Of a DNA stretch of 57,587 nt, positions 33,452-43,379 are shown piece by piece. A model generated the notes under the pieces. The model did no database searches and had not been told where the DNA came from. It saw only the letters and a list, made by a program, of their open reading frames with translations. Numbering within the stretch: position 1 is the stretch's first letter; the number at the start of each line of letters is the position of its first letter. The DNA is taken from the NCBI GenBank assembly GCA_947471035.1, contig CANIWJ010000007.1, forward strand, positions 1-57,587, read 5' to 3'. Source of the stretch: Verrucomicrobiota bacterium (lineage in GTDB: Bacteria; Verrucomicrobiota; Verrucomicrobiia; Opitutales; Opitutaceae). Made by a program: the position numbers and the translations under genes.

Positions 33452-33804
33452 GCCGTTCTCAGCACCTTCGCCAGCGACCAACCCTTGGCTAACTCATCCA
33501 CCAATTTATCGAGGTAACGAATTTCCCGCATCGTTGGGTCCTGCACTTCCTCAACTCGCACCCCGCAAACCACGCCTTTGATCAACAAGCGCTGCGGATT
33601 TAGAGCCGGGGCTTCGCGGAAAAACGTCTCCATATCCGTCGCTTTACGGAGCAGGGTTTCCAGTTGTTTCTGACTGCAACCGGTCAACCAGCAGATCACG
33701 GCATCGACCTCGGCTTTGGTCCGCCCCTTTTTCTCCGCCTTGGCGACGTAGAGGGGATAAACTTGGGCAAAACTCGTGGTAAAAATTCGGTGTTTCTCGG
33801 GCAT
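33448..33804 (-). CDS. DUF2200 domain protein
   Basis: A 118-residue DUF2200 protein, essentially the whole domain: [38 protein letters not shown], then [20 protein letters not shown] and [12 protein letters not shown]. It is a small cytosolic protein widespread in bacteria with no known role. It is convergent with the Cys-rich gene, with stops overlapping, and co-directional with but 101 bases downstream of the thioredoxin-like gene. Confidence 0.93.
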   Translation of the reverse strand: MPEKHRIFTTSFAQVYPLYVAKAEKKGRTKAEVDAVICWLTGCSQKQLETLLRKATDMETFFREAPALNPQRLLIKGVVCGVRVEEVQDPTMREIRYLDKLVDELAKGWSLAKVLRTA

Positions 33805-33905
33805 CGGTATTCGTAGTCATACACCGCCAAGCACGATCCGTGACAAACCGCCTGCGCCCCCCGAAGTCATGGGGGCGCAGGCGACGCGCGTAAGCAAAGG
33901 AAGTG

Positions 33906-35138
33906 TTACAGGCTGACGGTGACCTTGGGCGCAGACTCGGCCAGAAGTTTTTCGATGGTCGCGATAAAGTCGCGACGCAGCTCCTGGTGCAGCTCGCCGG
34001 TGGCGGGCGCGGCGAAACCGGCATGGGTGGCGCGCACCCGGCCGTCGCGGCCGAGCACGAAGGAGGCGGGCCAGACATTGAGATTTTCCACCTGCGGCAG
34101 CTTGGCGTTCACTTCTTTGCGGTCGCCACCGAGCAGATAGGTGAAGTTGAGGTCATACTTCTTGATGTAAGCGCGCAGACGCTTGGCCTCGGGCAACTGG
34201 GCGGCCTCCTCGAACGAGAACGACACCACCTCCAGACCGAGCGCGCGATACTTGGCATAAATCTCCTTCAAAAACGGAGCTTCGTCGTGGCAGTTCGGGC
34301 ACCAGCTGCCGCCGACCGCGATCACCACCACCTTGCCTTGGAAACGCGGGTCGTCGTTGCTCACGATTTTGCCATTCAAATCGGGGAAACTGAACCGAAA
34401 GGGCTCGTCGGGATTTTTGATGCGCAGATGATTCAGCGGATCGTTCGGGGGAGGCAGACCGCGACTGGTCGCGACCTCGGGCCGCAGGGCGGTGAGCTTG
34501 GAAGCCGGGCGGGTGGCGGAGGAACGCAGGGCGAGCGCGAGCGATCCGTCGGCCGCCGGGGTGATGTCGAGAGTGTAGCCGCGCGCGCCATCGAACTTTT
34601 GCAACGCGAAGCGCTCGCCCGTCCAGATGCCGTCGATGCTGCCGGTGTCGCCGTCGATGCGGTTGATGGCGGCGAAGACCTTGCCGCCCTCCTGGCGCAC
34701 GATCAGGCTCCAGGCCTTTTCACCCTTTTCGGATTCAGTGGGAATGGTCCACACCCCGCCGATCTGGGGCGGATTGGGCGCGGGCGCGACCTGCGGGCGG
34801 GCCTCGAAAGGTTTGAAGCCGCGCTGCTCGTTGCCGTAGCTGCCCTTGAGCACGCCATTCTCCAAGGTGGCCTTGAGCGTGTTGCCGTAGTGGGCGAACT
34901 CGAGTTGGAGTTGGTTGTCCTTCAGCGAACCGCCGGTCGAGGAAACGGGGATTTCGCCGTTAAAAAAGCTGCCGGCCACCGCGTCGCCGTCACCGGTGAC
35001 TTCAAAGGGGAAGGCGAGTTCATAGTTTTCGCCCTGCACGATTTTGGCGTCCCAACGGACGGTGGGCAGCGCGGCGGCGAGCGAAGAAACCCAGGCGGCC
35101 AGCGCCGCGCAGGTGACGAAGAAGTGAGGTGTTTTCAT
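33906..35138 (-). CDS. secreted thioredoxin-like (TlpA/AhpC-TSA) protein
   Basis: A 410-residue exported protein. A signal peptide (FFVTCAALAAWVSSLAAA) leads a 220-residue beta-rich region without a named domain, then a C-terminal thioredoxin fold of the TlpA/ResA kind with redox pair Cys280-Pro-Asn-Cys283 in GGSWCPNCHDEAPFL and the cis-Pro region WPASFVLGRDGRV. It probably reduces or transfers disulfides in the periplasm. The ATG at 35138 is chosen because it starts the signal peptide, although the frame is open upstream. Confidence 0.88.
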   Translation of the reverse strand: MKTPHFFVTCAALAAWVSSLAAALPTVRWDAKIVQGENYELAFPFEVTGDGDAVAGSFFNGEIPVSSTGGSLKDNQLQLEFAHYGNTLKATLENGVLKGSYGNEQRGFKPFEARPQVAPAPNPPQIGGVWTIPTESEKGEKAWSLIVRQEGGKVFAAINRIDGDTGSIDGIWTGERFALQKFDGARGYTLDITPAADGSLALALRSSATRPASKLTALRPEVATSRGLPPPNDPLNHLRIKNPDEPFRFSFPDLNGKIVSNDDPRFQGKVVVIAVGGSWCPNCHDEAPFLKEIYAKYRALGLEVVSFSFEEAAQLPEAKRLRAYIKKYDLNFTYLLGGDRKEVNAKLPQVENLNVWPASFVLGRDGRVRATHAGFAAPATGELHQELRRDFIATIEKLLAESAPKVTVSL

Positions 35139-35479
35139 GGTGCGGTTCGGAAAAAAGACAAAGAGGCCGACAACCCGTCGTCGCGCAGGACGAACGGCAC
35201 AACGCGCTTCCAGAGGACTGGTCAGTGCGTCGCGTTTGGCAGGGTCAGGCAAAGAAATCTAGCGCCCGGTTCAATCAAAATCAGACTGAACTAGTGTGAA
35301 TTAAATTCAGCAGTCGTATCGTTGCTTCGAGACAGGGTTTTGCTGGAAGAAACGATTGGTGCGGCGCAGTCCAATCTGGACGTATTCACCGAGCGTTCGG
35401 CGGGAGTAGTGGCCGCGAGAGTGGCGAATCCCTGAATAGGGAAAAGCGAGGGCCAAAGTTTAGTGCCCCATAAAAAACT
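35139..35479. other. intergenic region with no recognised gene
   Basis: About 340 bases between the thioredoxin-like gene and tRNA-Cys. It should hold the promoter of the minus-strand thioredoxin-like gene. The stretch 35270-35320 is relatively A/T-rich. I see no protein with family character, no further tRNA and no strong terminator. Open frames across it overlap the tRNA and look spurious. Confidence 0.5.
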
Positions 35480-35554
35480 TGGAGGCGGGGGTTGGAGTCG
35501 AACCAACTCATGAGGCGATTGCGGCGCCTGGCCTTCCCACTTGGCTACCCCGCC
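35480..35554 (-). tRNA. tRNA-Cys (GCA)
   Basis: A 75-base cloverleaf on the minus strand. The acceptor GGCGGGG pairs with CCCCGCC, the D-stem is GCC/GGC, anticodon stem AGGCG/CGCCT encloses loop CCGCAAT with anticodon GCA (35520-35522), the T-arm is GTTGG-TTCGACT-CCAAC, discriminator is T as required for cysteine, and CCA is encoded. It lies just beyond the end of the cysteine-biosynthesis operon. Confidence 0.96.
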
Positions 35555-35576
35555 GGAAAGATAAGAGAAATCAGAT

Positions 35577-35706
35577 AACGCAAAGTCGCGAAGACGCAAC
35601 GAACCAGCCAATTTTAACGCAAAGTCGCCAAGTCGCGAAGTTCGCAAAGACCCGGAAATGATGATTTATTTGAACCTCTCTGCGCCCTTGCGCCTTTGCG
35701 TTAAAA
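35577..35706. repeat. AACGCAAAG-type foldback repeat
   Basis: Two left-hand units (AACGCAAAGTCGCGAAGACG at 35577 and TTTTAACGCAAAGTCGCC at 35612) are followed by an inverted partner ending GCGCCTTTGCGTTAAAA at 35706. The second left unit and the right unit form a dyad over 35612-35706. It ends 20 bases from the cysK stop and may also act as the 3' end structure of that operon. Such AACGCAAAG words recur in verrucomicrobial intergenic DNA from my general knowledge, but only this cluster is in the window. Confidence 0.65.
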
Positions 35707-35725
35707 GGTCTGAATCCGATCAGTT

Positions 35726-36703
35726 TCAGGCCTTGGTGAAGAGGTCGGAGATGTCGTCCGACTCGGCGCTCACATCGGCGAAGAGCCAGGTGGAGAGGTA
35801 GCGTTCGCTGGAGGACGGAATGATCGCGACGATGGTCTTGCCGGCGTTTTCCGGGCGCTTGGAGAGCTGGATCGCCGCCCAGGTGATCGCACCCGAGCTG
35901 ATGCCGATGGGCACGCCGTCGAGGGTGTTGACCTGCTTGGAAACGGGGCCGGAGTCGGCCTCGGCCACCTGGATAATCTCGTCGATCACGCTCTTGTTGA
36001 GTACGGCGGGCACGAAGCCGGCCCCGATGCCTTGCAGCTTGTGCGGGCCGGGCTGGCCGCCGGAGAGCACGGGCGAACCGGCGGGCTCGACCGCGACGAT
36101 CTTCACGCCGGGCTTCTTTTGTTTCAGCACTTCGCCGACGCCGGTGATGGTGCCGCCGGTGCCGACGCCGGCCACGACGATATCCACCGCGCCGTCGGTA
36201 TCACGCCAGATTTCCTCGGCGGTGGTGCGGCGGTGCACGGCGGGATTATCGGGATTGGCGAACTGTTGGAGAATCACGCTGCCGGGGATCTTGGCCTGGA
36301 GCTCCTCGGCGCGGGCGATGGCACCCTTCATGCCCTTGGTGCCTTCGGTCAGGACGAGTTTGGCTCCGAGGATTTTGAGGAGCTTGCGACGCTCAAGACT
36401 CATGGTCTCGGGCATGGTGAGAATGAGCTTGAGGCCCTTGGCGGCGGCGACGAAGGCGAGGGCGATGCCGGTGTTGCCCGAAGTGGGCTCGATGAGGACG
36501 GTCGAGGGCGTGATACGACCGGATTTTAGCGCCTCGTCGATCATGGCGAAGCCGATGCGATCCTTCACGCTGGAGAGCGGGTTGAAGAATTCCAGCTTGA
36601 GCAGGATGGTGGCTTGGGCGCCATGGGCGGCGGCGGTGCGGTTGAGGCGGACCAAGGGGGTGTTGCCGATGGTCTCGGTGATGTCGTTGTAGATGCGGGA
36701 CAT
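35726..36703 (-). CDS. cysK: cysteine synthase A (O-acetylserine sulfhydrylase)
   Basis: PLP enzyme of 325 residues joining sulfide and O-acetylserine to make cysteine. The PLP lysine is Lys47 in [11 protein letters not shown]. Other landmarks are [17 protein letters not shown], the phosphate-binding [13 protein letters not shown], and the C-terminal [10 protein letters not shown]. It is the last gene of the sulfate-assimilation run, 24 bases after cysA. Confidence 0.97.
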   Translation of the reverse strand: MSRIYNDITETIGNTPLVRLNRTAAAHGAQATILLKLEFFNPLSSVKDRIGFAMIDEALKSGRITPSTVLIEPTSGNTGIALAFVAAAKGLKLILTMPETMSLERRKLLKILGAKLVLTEGTKGMKGAIARAEELQAKIPGSVILQQFANPDNPAVHRRTTAEEIWRDTDGAVDIVVAGVGTGGTITGVGEVLKQKKPGVKIVAVEPAGSPVLSGGQPGPHKLQGIGAGFVPAVLNKSVIDEIIQVAEADSGPVSKQVNTLDGVPIGISSGAITWAAIQLSKRPENAGKTIVAIIPSSSERYLSTWLFADVSAESDDISDLFTKA

Positions 36704-36727
36704 GGTGGGTGAGGGAAATGGGTGGGT

Positions 36728-37816
36728 TTAGATGTCTCGGCCAGCGTCCACTACGGCGGGCGTGGCGTCGTCGGCGGCGACATCGCGCTCAACGAAGGCC
36801 CCGGCGGGGAAAAGGCGGATATGGCGGAAAACCACGAATGCCTCGTCGCCGGCGGCGAGGCCGAGCTCGGTCAGGCGCACGCGAGAAAGCTCGGCGTCGA
36901 TGGTGTCGCCGTTGTCGATGCGCACGAGGGCGATGCGGCCGTAGTTACCGGCCGAGAACACGTGCTGCACCCGCACCCGCACGCCGTGTTCGCCTTCGTA
37001 ATGGCGCTGGATGTCCACGTCGTGCGGGCGAACATAGATCACATCCGGACCGGCGCCGCGCAGCGGATGGCCGAGGGCGGCGAAGCGGTTCACGTTGCCC
37101 AGAAACTCGATCACGAAAGGCGAGGCGGGCTGGTCGTAAACCTCCTGCGGGGTGCCGACCTGTTCGATCTTGGCGTTGTTCATGACCACGACCTGGTCGG
37201 CCAGCTCCAAGGCCTCCTCCTGATCGTGGGTCACGAAGACGGTGGTGATGCCGATCTCACGCTGGAACTGGCGCAGCCAGCGGCGGAGGTCCTTGCGCAC
37301 CCGGGCGTCGAGCGCGCCGAAAGGTTCGTCGAGCAGGAGCACCTTTGGCTGCACGGCGAGGGCGCGGGCGAGGGCGACGCGCTGGCGCTGGCCGCCGGAG
37401 AGCTGGGCGGGGTAACGCGCGCCGAGGTCGTCGAGCTGGATGAGTTTCAGGAGCTCTTTGACGCGGGCCTGGATCTGGGCGGCGGACTGGCGTTCGCGGC
37501 GGGGCTGGACGGTGAGGCCGAAGGCGATGTTTTGCGCCACCGTCATGTGACGGAAGAGCGCGTAGTGCTGGAACACGAAGCCGACGCCGCGCTTGCCGGC
37601 GGAGATGTCGGTGACGTCGGTGCCATGGAAGTCGATGCGACCGCTGCCGGGGTCGGAAAACTCAAGCCCGGCGATGATGCGCAGCAGGGTGGTTTTGCCC
37701 GAGCCGGAAGGCCCGAGCAGGGCCACCAGCTTGCCCTCGGGCACGTCGAGACTGACGTCGTTGAGCGCGGTGTAAGCGCCGAAGGTTTTGGTGATGTTGC
37801 GGGCGATGATGGACAT
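36728..37816 (-). CDS. cysA: sulfate/thiosulfate ABC transporter ATP-binding protein
   Basis: A 362-residue ATPase of the sulfate importer. Walker A is [13 protein letters not shown], the signature [16 protein letters not shown], and Walker [16 protein letters not shown] with the switch His in [14 protein letters not shown]. The C-terminal third is the TOBE-like regulatory region ([12 protein letters not shown]). It powers CysT/CysW, whose genes are immediately upstream on the same strand. Confidence 0.96.
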   Translation of the reverse strand: MSIIARNITKTFGAYTALNDVSLDVPEGKLVALLGPSGSGKTTLLRIIAGLEFSDPGSGRIDFHGTDVTDISAGKRGVGFVFQHYALFRHMTVAQNIAFGLTVQPRRERQSAAQIQARVKELLKLIQLDDLGARYPAQLSGGQRQRVALARALAVQPKVLLLDEPFGALDARVRKDLRRWLRQFQREIGITTVFVTHDQEEALELADQVVVMNNAKIEQVGTPQEVYDQPASPFVIEFLGNVNRFAALGHPLRGAGPDVIYVRPHDVDIQRHYEGEHGVRVRVQHVFSAGNYGRIALVRIDNGDTIDAELSRVRLTELGLAAGDEAFVVFRHIRLFPAGAFVERDVAADDATPAVVDAGRDI

Positions 37817-37857
37817 GGCGGAAAGGGGGCTGGATGCTAGTTTCTAGTGGCTAGGAG

Positions 37858-38772
37858 CTAGGCGGTGCGGCGGGCGTGGGCCCACTCGACCAGCGATTTG
37901 AGGACGAGGGTGACGAGGGCAAGCAGGGCGAGCACGGAGGCGGCGGCGAAGGCCCCGACGAACTGGTATTCGTTGTAGAGAATTTCCACGTGCAGCGGGA
38001 GGGTATTAGTCTGGCCGCGGATGTGGCCGGAGACGACGGACACGGCCCCGAATTCGCCCATGGCGCGGGCATTGCAGAGGATAACACCGTAGAAAAGGCC
38101 CCACTTGATGTTGGGCAGGGTGACGTTCCAGAAAGTCTGCCAGCCGCTCGCGCCGAGGGTGATGGCGGCGTATTCCTCGTCGTTGCCCTGCTGCTGCATG
38201 AGCGGGATGAGCTCGCGGGCGACAAACGGAAACGTGACGAACACGGTGGCGAGCACGATGCCGGGGACTGCGAAGATTATTTTAAAGTCCTGCTCGATGA
38301 GCCAGGCCTGCAAGACCGGGAACCACGGATCGTCGGCCCTCAGGTAATGCCCATACCAACCCTGCGCACCGAAGAGCAAAACGTAGATGAGGCCCGAGAT
38401 CACCGGGGAAACCGCGAAGGGCAGGTCGATGAGGGTAATCAGCAGACTTTTTCCCGTGAAGGTGAACTTGGCGATGCACCACGCCGCGGCCACGCCGAAG
38501 ACTAGATTGGCCGGAACGGCGAGCGCCGCCGTAATCAAGGTAAGCTTGAGCGCGTGCAGCCCGTCGGGGTCCTTAAGCGCCTCGAAATAGGCTCCCAGCC
38601 CGCGTCGCAGCGCCTCGGTAAACACCGCGACCAAGGGTAAGAGCAGGAATAAGGCGAGGAACCCAAGGGCAAGCGCGGTGAGCCCGTAGCGCACCCAGGC
38701 CGCATCGCGGGTGGCAAGGGGCCGCACGGCGGAGCCGGAAGTGCGGGAGAGAGAGGATACGGAGGAAGCCAT
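37858..38772 (-). CDS. cysW: sulfate ABC transporter permease CysW
   Basis: A 304-residue inner-membrane permease with about six helices. The EAA loop facing CysA is in EEYAAITLGASGWQTFWNV, followed by ARAMGEFGAVSVVSGHI, which is diagnostic of CysW. The ATG at 38772 (MASSVSSLSRTSGS) is the first start after the upstream cysT stop; the frame is open far upstream but that part is antisense-like noise within cysT. It lies 26 bases after cysT and 41 before cysA. Confidence 0.95.
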   Translation of the reverse strand: MASSVSSLSRTSGSAVRPLATRDAAWVRYGLTALALGFLALFLLLPLVAVFTEALRRGLGAYFEALKDPDGLHALKLTLITAALAVPANLVFGVAAAWCIAKFTFTGKSLLITLIDLPFAVSPVISGLIYVLLFGAQGWYGHYLRADDPWFPVLQAWLIEQDFKIIFAVPGIVLATVFVTFPFVARELIPLMQQQGNDEEYAAITLGASGWQTFWNVTLPNIKWGLFYGVILCNARAMGEFGAVSVVSGHIRGQTNTLPLHVEILYNEYQFVGAFAAASVLALLALVTLVLKSLVEWAHARRTA

Positions 38773-38798
38773 GGCGTTTAACGGGTCGAGGGGGGGCC

Positions 38799-39626
38799 TT
38801 AAACGGCGTGGTGGCGGCGACTCCACTTTTGGAGCAGGTTGATGATCAGCAGCAGGGTGAACGAGGCGACCAGCATGACGACCGCGATGGCGGTGGCCCC
38901 GGCGTAGTCGTATTGCTCCAGCTTGGTGATTATGAGCAGCGGGGTAATTTCCGTGCGCATGGGCATGTTGCCCGAGATGAAGACGACCGAGCCGTATTCG
39001 CCGAGGGCGCGGGCGAAGGCCATGGCGAAACCGGTGATCAGCGCGGGCAAAAGCTGCGGGAAAATGACGCGGGAAATGGTCTGCCAGCGATTCGCTCCGA
39101 GCGAGGAGGAGGCTTCCTCGAACTCCGGCTCCAGCTCCTCGATGATGGGCTGCAAGGTGCGCACCACAAAAGGCAGGCCGATGAAGGTGAGGGCGATGAA
39201 GATGCCGATCTCGGAAAAGGCGATTTTGATGCCGTAGGGTTCGAAAAGTTGACCGATCCAGCCGTTGGGCGCGTAGAGCGCGGTAAGCGCGATGCCGGCC
39301 ACGGCGGTGGGCAACGCAAAAGGCAGATCGACCAAGGCATCGACCACCCGGCGGCCGGGAAACGGGTAACGCACCAGAACCCACGCGACGATCAAACCAA
39401 AGACGCAGTTGAGCGAGGCGGCCGCAAAGGAAGCCAGAAAGCTGATGCGGTAAGAAGCCAGCACGCGGGGCGAAAACACCGCGGTTTTGAACTCTTCCCA
39501 CGTGAGACCCGACGTCTTGATGAACGCGGCGGATAGCGGCAGCAGGACGATCAGACTCAGATAAGTGATCGTGAGGCCGAGCGACAATCCGAAGCCGGGT
39601 ATGACGGAGCGGTGGGAGCGGGACAT
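38799..39626 (-). CDS. cysT: sulfate ABC transporter permease CysT
   Basis: A 275-residue partner permease of CysW. The EAA loop is [20 protein letters not shown] and the typical [19 protein letters not shown] motif follows. About six helices are visible, starting with [19 protein letters not shown]. The ATG at 39626 ([13 protein letters not shown]) matches the family start; a start 13 codons upstream is possible. The metallo-hydrolase gene lies 66 bases upstream. Confidence 0.95.
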   Translation of the reverse strand: MSRSHRSVIPGFGLSLGLTITYLSLIVLLPLSAAFIKTSGLTWEEFKTAVFSPRVLASYRISFLASFAAASLNCVFGLIVAWVLVRYPFPGRRVVDALVDLPFALPTAVAGIALTALYAPNGWIGQLFEPYGIKIAFSEIGIFIALTFIGLPFVVRTLQPIIEELEPEFEEASSSLGANRWQTISRVIFPQLLPALITGFAMAFARALGEYGSVVFISGNMPMRTEITPLLIITKLEQYDYAGATAIAVVMLVASFTLLLIINLLQKWSRRHHAV

Positions 39627-39692
39627 GAAGAGCTTAGAGCGAGGAGCTAGAACGGCAGAGCACAAGCCGGGAATGCCGGAGCTACACCGGAG

Positions 39693-40505
39693 TTAAAGAT
39701 TGGGAGCGTAGGCAAGGAAGGCACGGTATTCGTCGAGAATGGTGTCGAGTGCGGTGGTGGCGGCCTCGACCTGGCCGTCGATCGGGGCGAGGGCGGGGGT
39801 TTCAAAAATCAGGTCAAAGGGACGCGGGCGTTGTCCAGCCGGCGCGGATAATACGCCCTCAAAGCAGGCCTCGATCTTGGCGTCGCGCGCCTCCCAACCG
39901 TCGATTTTAGGGCGGGGATCGCGCGGCAGGATGTAGCTGGCGGAGCGGAGCGCGGGCTCAAGCAGGGCCTCGTTCAAAACGTGTCCCCGGGTGTAGCCGT
40001 AAATACCCTCGGCGGTATCGTCGGCATGCAGAGTAATCAGACCATGGAAACGGTTGACCGATAACTCGTGTTCCAGTGCGCGAATTTCCGGCTGAGTGGA
40101 GTCGCGCCAGAATTCCCGATTGAGATCAAGCCCGGCGCCATTGTGGCGGGTATCGCGGGCGTAACCGACGGGATTGCAGAGCGGGTAAACGGCGAGCTCA
40201 TAGCCGGTGGCGCGGGCCGGATCGGCGGCGAGTCGTTCCAAAAAGGCCACGGGGGCGAGCACGCTGGCCGGTTCGTCGCCGTGCAAGCCGCCGAAGATGG
40301 CGAGGCGGATCGGATCGTAGGCGGCGGGCGGCCCGGTGAGGACGATGCGGGGGATGGAGTACGGCACCCCCTCATGGTCGAAAGCGCCAACCATCGTGGT
40401 TTGCAGAGCCGGATGCAGCTCGCTCGCGAGCACGATAGGATCAAGCAACGCGTGGAGATCGCGAAACGCTGGGATACTGCACGAAGCGTGGGCGAGCTGC
40501 ACCAT
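39693..40505 (-). CDS. M14/AstE-AspA-type zinc metallo-hydrolase in the sulfate operon
   Basis: A 270-residue zinc carboxypeptidase/deacylase-like protein. The zinc motif HxxE is His75-Gly-Asp-Glu78 in FGGLHGDEPAS, with the third ligand His160 in GLITLHADD and substrate-binding GLDLNREFW between. Family members remove acyl or C-terminal residues from small molecules or peptides. No signal peptide is visible. Lying between the sulfate-binding protein and cysT genes is unusual; it could process an acylated or peptide sulfur compound, but that is speculation. Confidence 0.82.
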   Translation of the reverse strand: MVQLAHASCSIPAFRDLHALLDPIVLASELHPALQTTMVGAFDHEGVPYSIPRIVLTGPPAAYDPIRLAIFGGLHGDEPASVLAPVAFLERLAADPARATGYELAVYPLCNPVGYARDTRHNGAGLDLNREFWRDSTQPEIRALEHELSVNRFHGLITLHADDTAEGIYGYTRGHVLNEALLEPALRSASYILPRDPRPKIDGWEARDAKIEACFEGVLSAPAGQRPRPFDLIFETPALAPIDGQVEAATTALDTILDEYRAFLAYAPNL

Positions 40506-40523
40506 GGCGGGAGGCGAGAGGTA

Positions 40524-41534
40524 TTACTTCTTCAGGTAGATTTGATCGAAGAAACCACCGTCGTCGAAGTGAGCTTTCTGGACCTTGGTCCAGCCGCCGA
40601 AAGCTTCGTCGATGGTGAAGAGCGTAACCTGGGCGAACTGACCGGCGTATTTGGCGGCGACGGCCGGATCGATCGGGCGGTAGAAATTTTTGCCTGCGAT
40701 ATTCTGACCCTCTTCGGAATAGAGGTGCTCCAAGTAAGCCTTGGCGACTTCGGCGCTGCCCTTTTTCTTGGCCACCTTGTCCACTATGGTAACCGGAGGC
40801 TCGGCTAGGATGCTCAGGGAGGGAGTGACGATTTCGAACTTGTCGCCACCAAATTCCTTGATCGCGAGGTAGGCCTCGTTTTCCCAAGCGAGGAGAACGT
40901 CGCCGATGCCACGCTGCACGAAGGTGGTGGTGGAACCACGGGCACCGGAGTCGAGCACGGGCACGTTCTTGAAGAGCTTGGCTACGAAGTCCTGCGCGGC
41001 GGCATCGGAGCCGTATTTGCGTTTACCAAATTCCCAGGCGGCGAGGTAGTTCCAGCGCGCGCCACCGGAGGTCTTGGGGTTGGGGGTGATGACGGAAACA
41101 CCAGGTTTCACGATGTCATCCCAATCCTTGATACCCTGGGGGTTGCCCTTGCGGACCAAAAAAACGATGGTCGAGGTGTAGGGCGAGGAGTTGTGCGGGA
41201 GGCGCTTTTGCCAGTCAGCCGGGAAAAGACCGGCGTTCTTGGCGATGGCGTCGATGTCGCCGGCGAGTGCCAGGGTAACGACGTCGGCTGAGAGGCCGTC
41301 GATGACCGAGCGCGCCTGTTTGCCCGATCCGCCGTGGGATTGTTTGACGACGACGTCGTCGCCGGTCTTGGCCTTCCAGTATTTGGCGAAGGCGGCGTTG
41401 TATTCGACGTAGAGCTCGCGGGTCGGATCGTAGGAGACGTTGAGCAGTTCGACCGACTTGGCGAAGGCCGAACCGGTGAGAGCCAAGGCCAGCACGGAGG
41501 CGGCGAGGCGGGTGAGAATGCGGGAGGTTTTCAT
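40524..41534 (-). CDS. sbp: periplasmic sulfate-binding protein
   Basis: A 336-residue substrate-binding protein of the CysP/Sbp type with a clear signal peptide ([16 protein letters not shown]). Typical segments are [49 protein letters not shown], and [18 protein letters not shown]. It feeds CysT/CysW/CysA. The gene lies 24 bases after the porin and 18 bases before the metallo-hydrolase, so these are one transcript. Confidence 0.95.
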   Translation of the reverse strand: MKTSRILTRLAASVLALALTGSAFAKSVELLNVSYDPTRELYVEYNAAFAKYWKAKTGDDVVVKQSHGGSGKQARSVIDGLSADVVTLALAGDIDAIAKNAGLFPADWQKRLPHNSSPYTSTIVFLVRKGNPQGIKDWDDIVKPGVSVITPNPKTSGGARWNYLAAWEFGKRKYGSDAAAQDFVAKLFKNVPVLDSGARGSTTTFVQRGIGDVLLAWENEAYLAIKEFGGDKFEIVTPSLSILAEPPVTIVDKVAKKKGSAEVAKAYLEHLYSEEGQNIAGKNFYRPIDPAVAAKYAGQFAQVTLFTIDEAFGGWTKVQKAHFDDGGFFDQIYLKK

Positions 41535-41558
41535 GTTTTAGGCAGGAGCAAATTCGAA

Positions 41559-43013
41559 TTAGAAAGAGACTTGAACGCGGCCGACGACAGCCTGTTCGTT
41601 TTCGGAGATGACGGCGCCCTTGGCCGGCTTAGCCCCGGGAGCCAGATCGTAGTCGGCGACGAAGTAGTTCAGGCCGACGCGCACCGCCTTGGCGGGATAC
41701 CAATTCAGGCCGAGGCCGTAGGTGGTCACGCCGGAGGCGCTCACATCGGGATTAGCAAGGCGGCGGGCGGCCAACTGGGTGGCTTTGGCGGCAGGAGTGC
41801 CGGTGGTGGCGGGCAAGGCGGTGAAGACGGTGTCGTCGATGTCGAGCGCAGCGATGCGAGCGACGACTTCAAACGCGCCCCAAGTGCCGGCGGAGGGGTT
41901 AAACACGGTCTTGGGCGTCACGCCCTTGTAGCTGGCGTCCTCGCCGGTGAGCACGTAGCCGGCGGAGAGATTCCAACCCACGTTCTCAACCTCCCGGACG
42001 GGCAGCGCGGCGGAGCGGCGCACGTCGGTTGAAGAGGCGACGTATTCAGCCAAGATACCCAATGGACCGTAGTAGTAATAAGCCTGGGGCGAGATCGTGA
42101 TGCCCTTGCCATCGGCCAGCACGGTGCTCTCGTAGCTGAAAAAGGTCTGCTGGCCGTCGGTGCGGTAGCCGCTGGCGCGAGCGCTGGTTCCGTCGTAGTA
42201 ACCTTGGCTGGCGGCGAGACCGAAACCGAGGCCCTTGAGCACGGACTCCTTATCGTTGACGAAAGGCGTGGCGAAGAGGCGGGCGGCAACCGTCTTCTGG
42301 TTGTCGAAGTCCTGGGTGCTCTGCTGGGCGTTGCCGGCGTCGGGCACGCCGTTAAACACGCCGAGCTGGTAGGAGAGCGTATTGGTGGCAAAGGCACCTT
42401 CGAGTTGCACGCCGACGTCGCGGTTAGGGGTCAAGTTGGTGGCCACCGAGCGCTCGTTAAAGAAGGCGACCGGATCGGACTGAAGCTGCTCCAGGCCGAT
42501 GGGCGTCTTGAAACGACCGACGCGTACGTTGAAGGCGGGGTTGATCGCGGTCACGACGTTGGCGTCCAGTATGGAGACGGCGCTGCCGGCGAACTCGGTC
42601 TGCACGGTGTAGGCGAAGATGTTGTTAAACTTGCCCTCGAAGGCGAGACGGGCGCGGCGGAGCAGGAAGGTGTCGGTGGTGGCGTTGGTGCCGTCCACGT
42701 AGTAGCGACCGTCGGCCTGGACCAGACCACGCAGACGAATGGAGTTGGCCCCATCGGCGGAAGTCAGTTCGAAGCGGCCATCGCCAAGCGCGAGCTTGGG
42801 CTGGGCCTTGGCGGCGGCGGTGGCGGTTTCGTCTTTGAGTTCCAAATTCCGCTCAAGCACGCGGAGTTTTTGGTCGAGCTGGCGGATCTGCTCGCGCAAG
42901 GCTGCGACATCGTCCGGAGCGGTAGTTTGGGCCTGGGCGGTAAAAGGCGCGAAGGCGATGACAGTAAACGCAGCCGCGTAGGCGGCGGCGCGGGTGATGG
43001 TTGGGTTCCTCAT
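41559..43013 (-). CDS. OprP/OprO-like outer-membrane porin
   Basis: A 484-residue outer-membrane protein. A signal peptide (to TAQAQ) is followed by a short coiled coil (AALREQIRQLDQKLRVLERN), as in phosphate-selective porins, then a beta-barrel with LVQADGRYYVDG, FLLRRARLAFEGKF and RVGRFKTPIGLEQLQSD, the OprP/OprO pattern. It ends in VQVSF, with the terminal Phe used by the BAM machinery. Its place ahead of the sulfate-binding protein suggests anion (sulfate) entry across the outer membrane. The specificity is inferred. Confidence 0.88.
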   Translation of the reverse strand: MRNPTITRAAAYAAAFTVIAFAPFTAQAQTTAPDDVAALREQIRQLDQKLRVLERNLELKDETATAAAKAQPKLALGDGRFELTSADGANSIRLRGLVQADGRYYVDGTNATTDTFLLRRARLAFEGKFNNIFAYTVQTEFAGSAVSILDANVVTAINPAFNVRVGRFKTPIGLEQLQSDPVAFFNERSVATNLTPNRDVGVQLEGAFATNTLSYQLGVFNGVPDAGNAQQSTQDFDNQKTVAARLFATPFVNDKESVLKGLGFGLAASQGYYDGTSARASGYRTDGQQTFFSYESTVLADGKGITISPQAYYYYGPLGILAEYVASSTDVRRSAALPVREVENVGWNLSAGYVLTGEDASYKGVTPKTVFNPSAGTWGAFEVVARIAALDIDDTVFTALPATTGTPAAKATQLAARRLANPDVSASGVTTYGLGLNWYPAKAVRVGLNYFVADYDLAPGAKPAKGAVISENEQAVVGRVQVSF

Positions 43014-43016
43014 GGT

Positions 43017-43030
43017 AATACGATGGTATT
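43017..43030 (-). promoter_or_regulatory. possible operator at the porin start
   Basis: An inverted repeat AATAC-N4-GTATT lies four bases before the porin ATG, where a bound protein would block initiation. A second perfect dyad, GGGAACTTCCC, is at 43043-43053. The Rrf2-type regulator encoded upstream is the natural candidate binder of one of them. This is an inference from position and symmetry. Confidence 0.3.
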
Positions 43031-43154
43031 GGTTTGGTGCATGGGAACTTCCCGTGGACGGGTCAGTTACGTGAATGACAGACAGTAAGGTAAAAAATCC
43101 TCCGCGGGTGGCGGTGGGGAAAGGGGGGAAGGCCGAAACGCGAAAACGGGCGGC

Positions 43155-43343
43155 TTACTCGTCGCGAGCGCCGGAACCGCCGAGGCGGGTTTTTTCCGTG
43201 CGTTCGATTTGGGTGACTTTACCGTCGTGGACGACGATCTGCACCACGCCGAAACGCAGGCCCTCGACTTTGGTGCGCACGATGGCGAGCCAATCAGGCA
43301 GGCTGTTGGAAGAAGTGGGGGAAGAAGCGGAAAGTGAGCTCAT
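43155..43343 (-). CDS. YezD-like (DUF2292) small protein
   Basis: A 62-residue protein. The second half, LRFGVVQIVVHDGKVTQIER followed by TEKTRL, is the DUF2292/YezD pattern, a small family repeatedly found beside sulfate-assimilation genes. Function unknown. It lies between the Rrf2 regulator (36 bases upstream) and the porin (141 bases downstream), on the same strand. Confidence 0.87.
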   Translation of the reverse strand: MSSLSASSPTSSNSLPDWLAIVRTKVEGLRFGVVQIVVHDGKVTQIERTEKTRLGGSGARDE

Positions 43344-43379
43344 GTTTAGGATGACCGGGAGTGGCCGACAGGCGGGGAA

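Noticed and set aside
35291-35647. Minus-strand open frame across tRNA-Cys
   Set aside because: It runs through a perfect tRNA cloverleaf and has no family resemblance.
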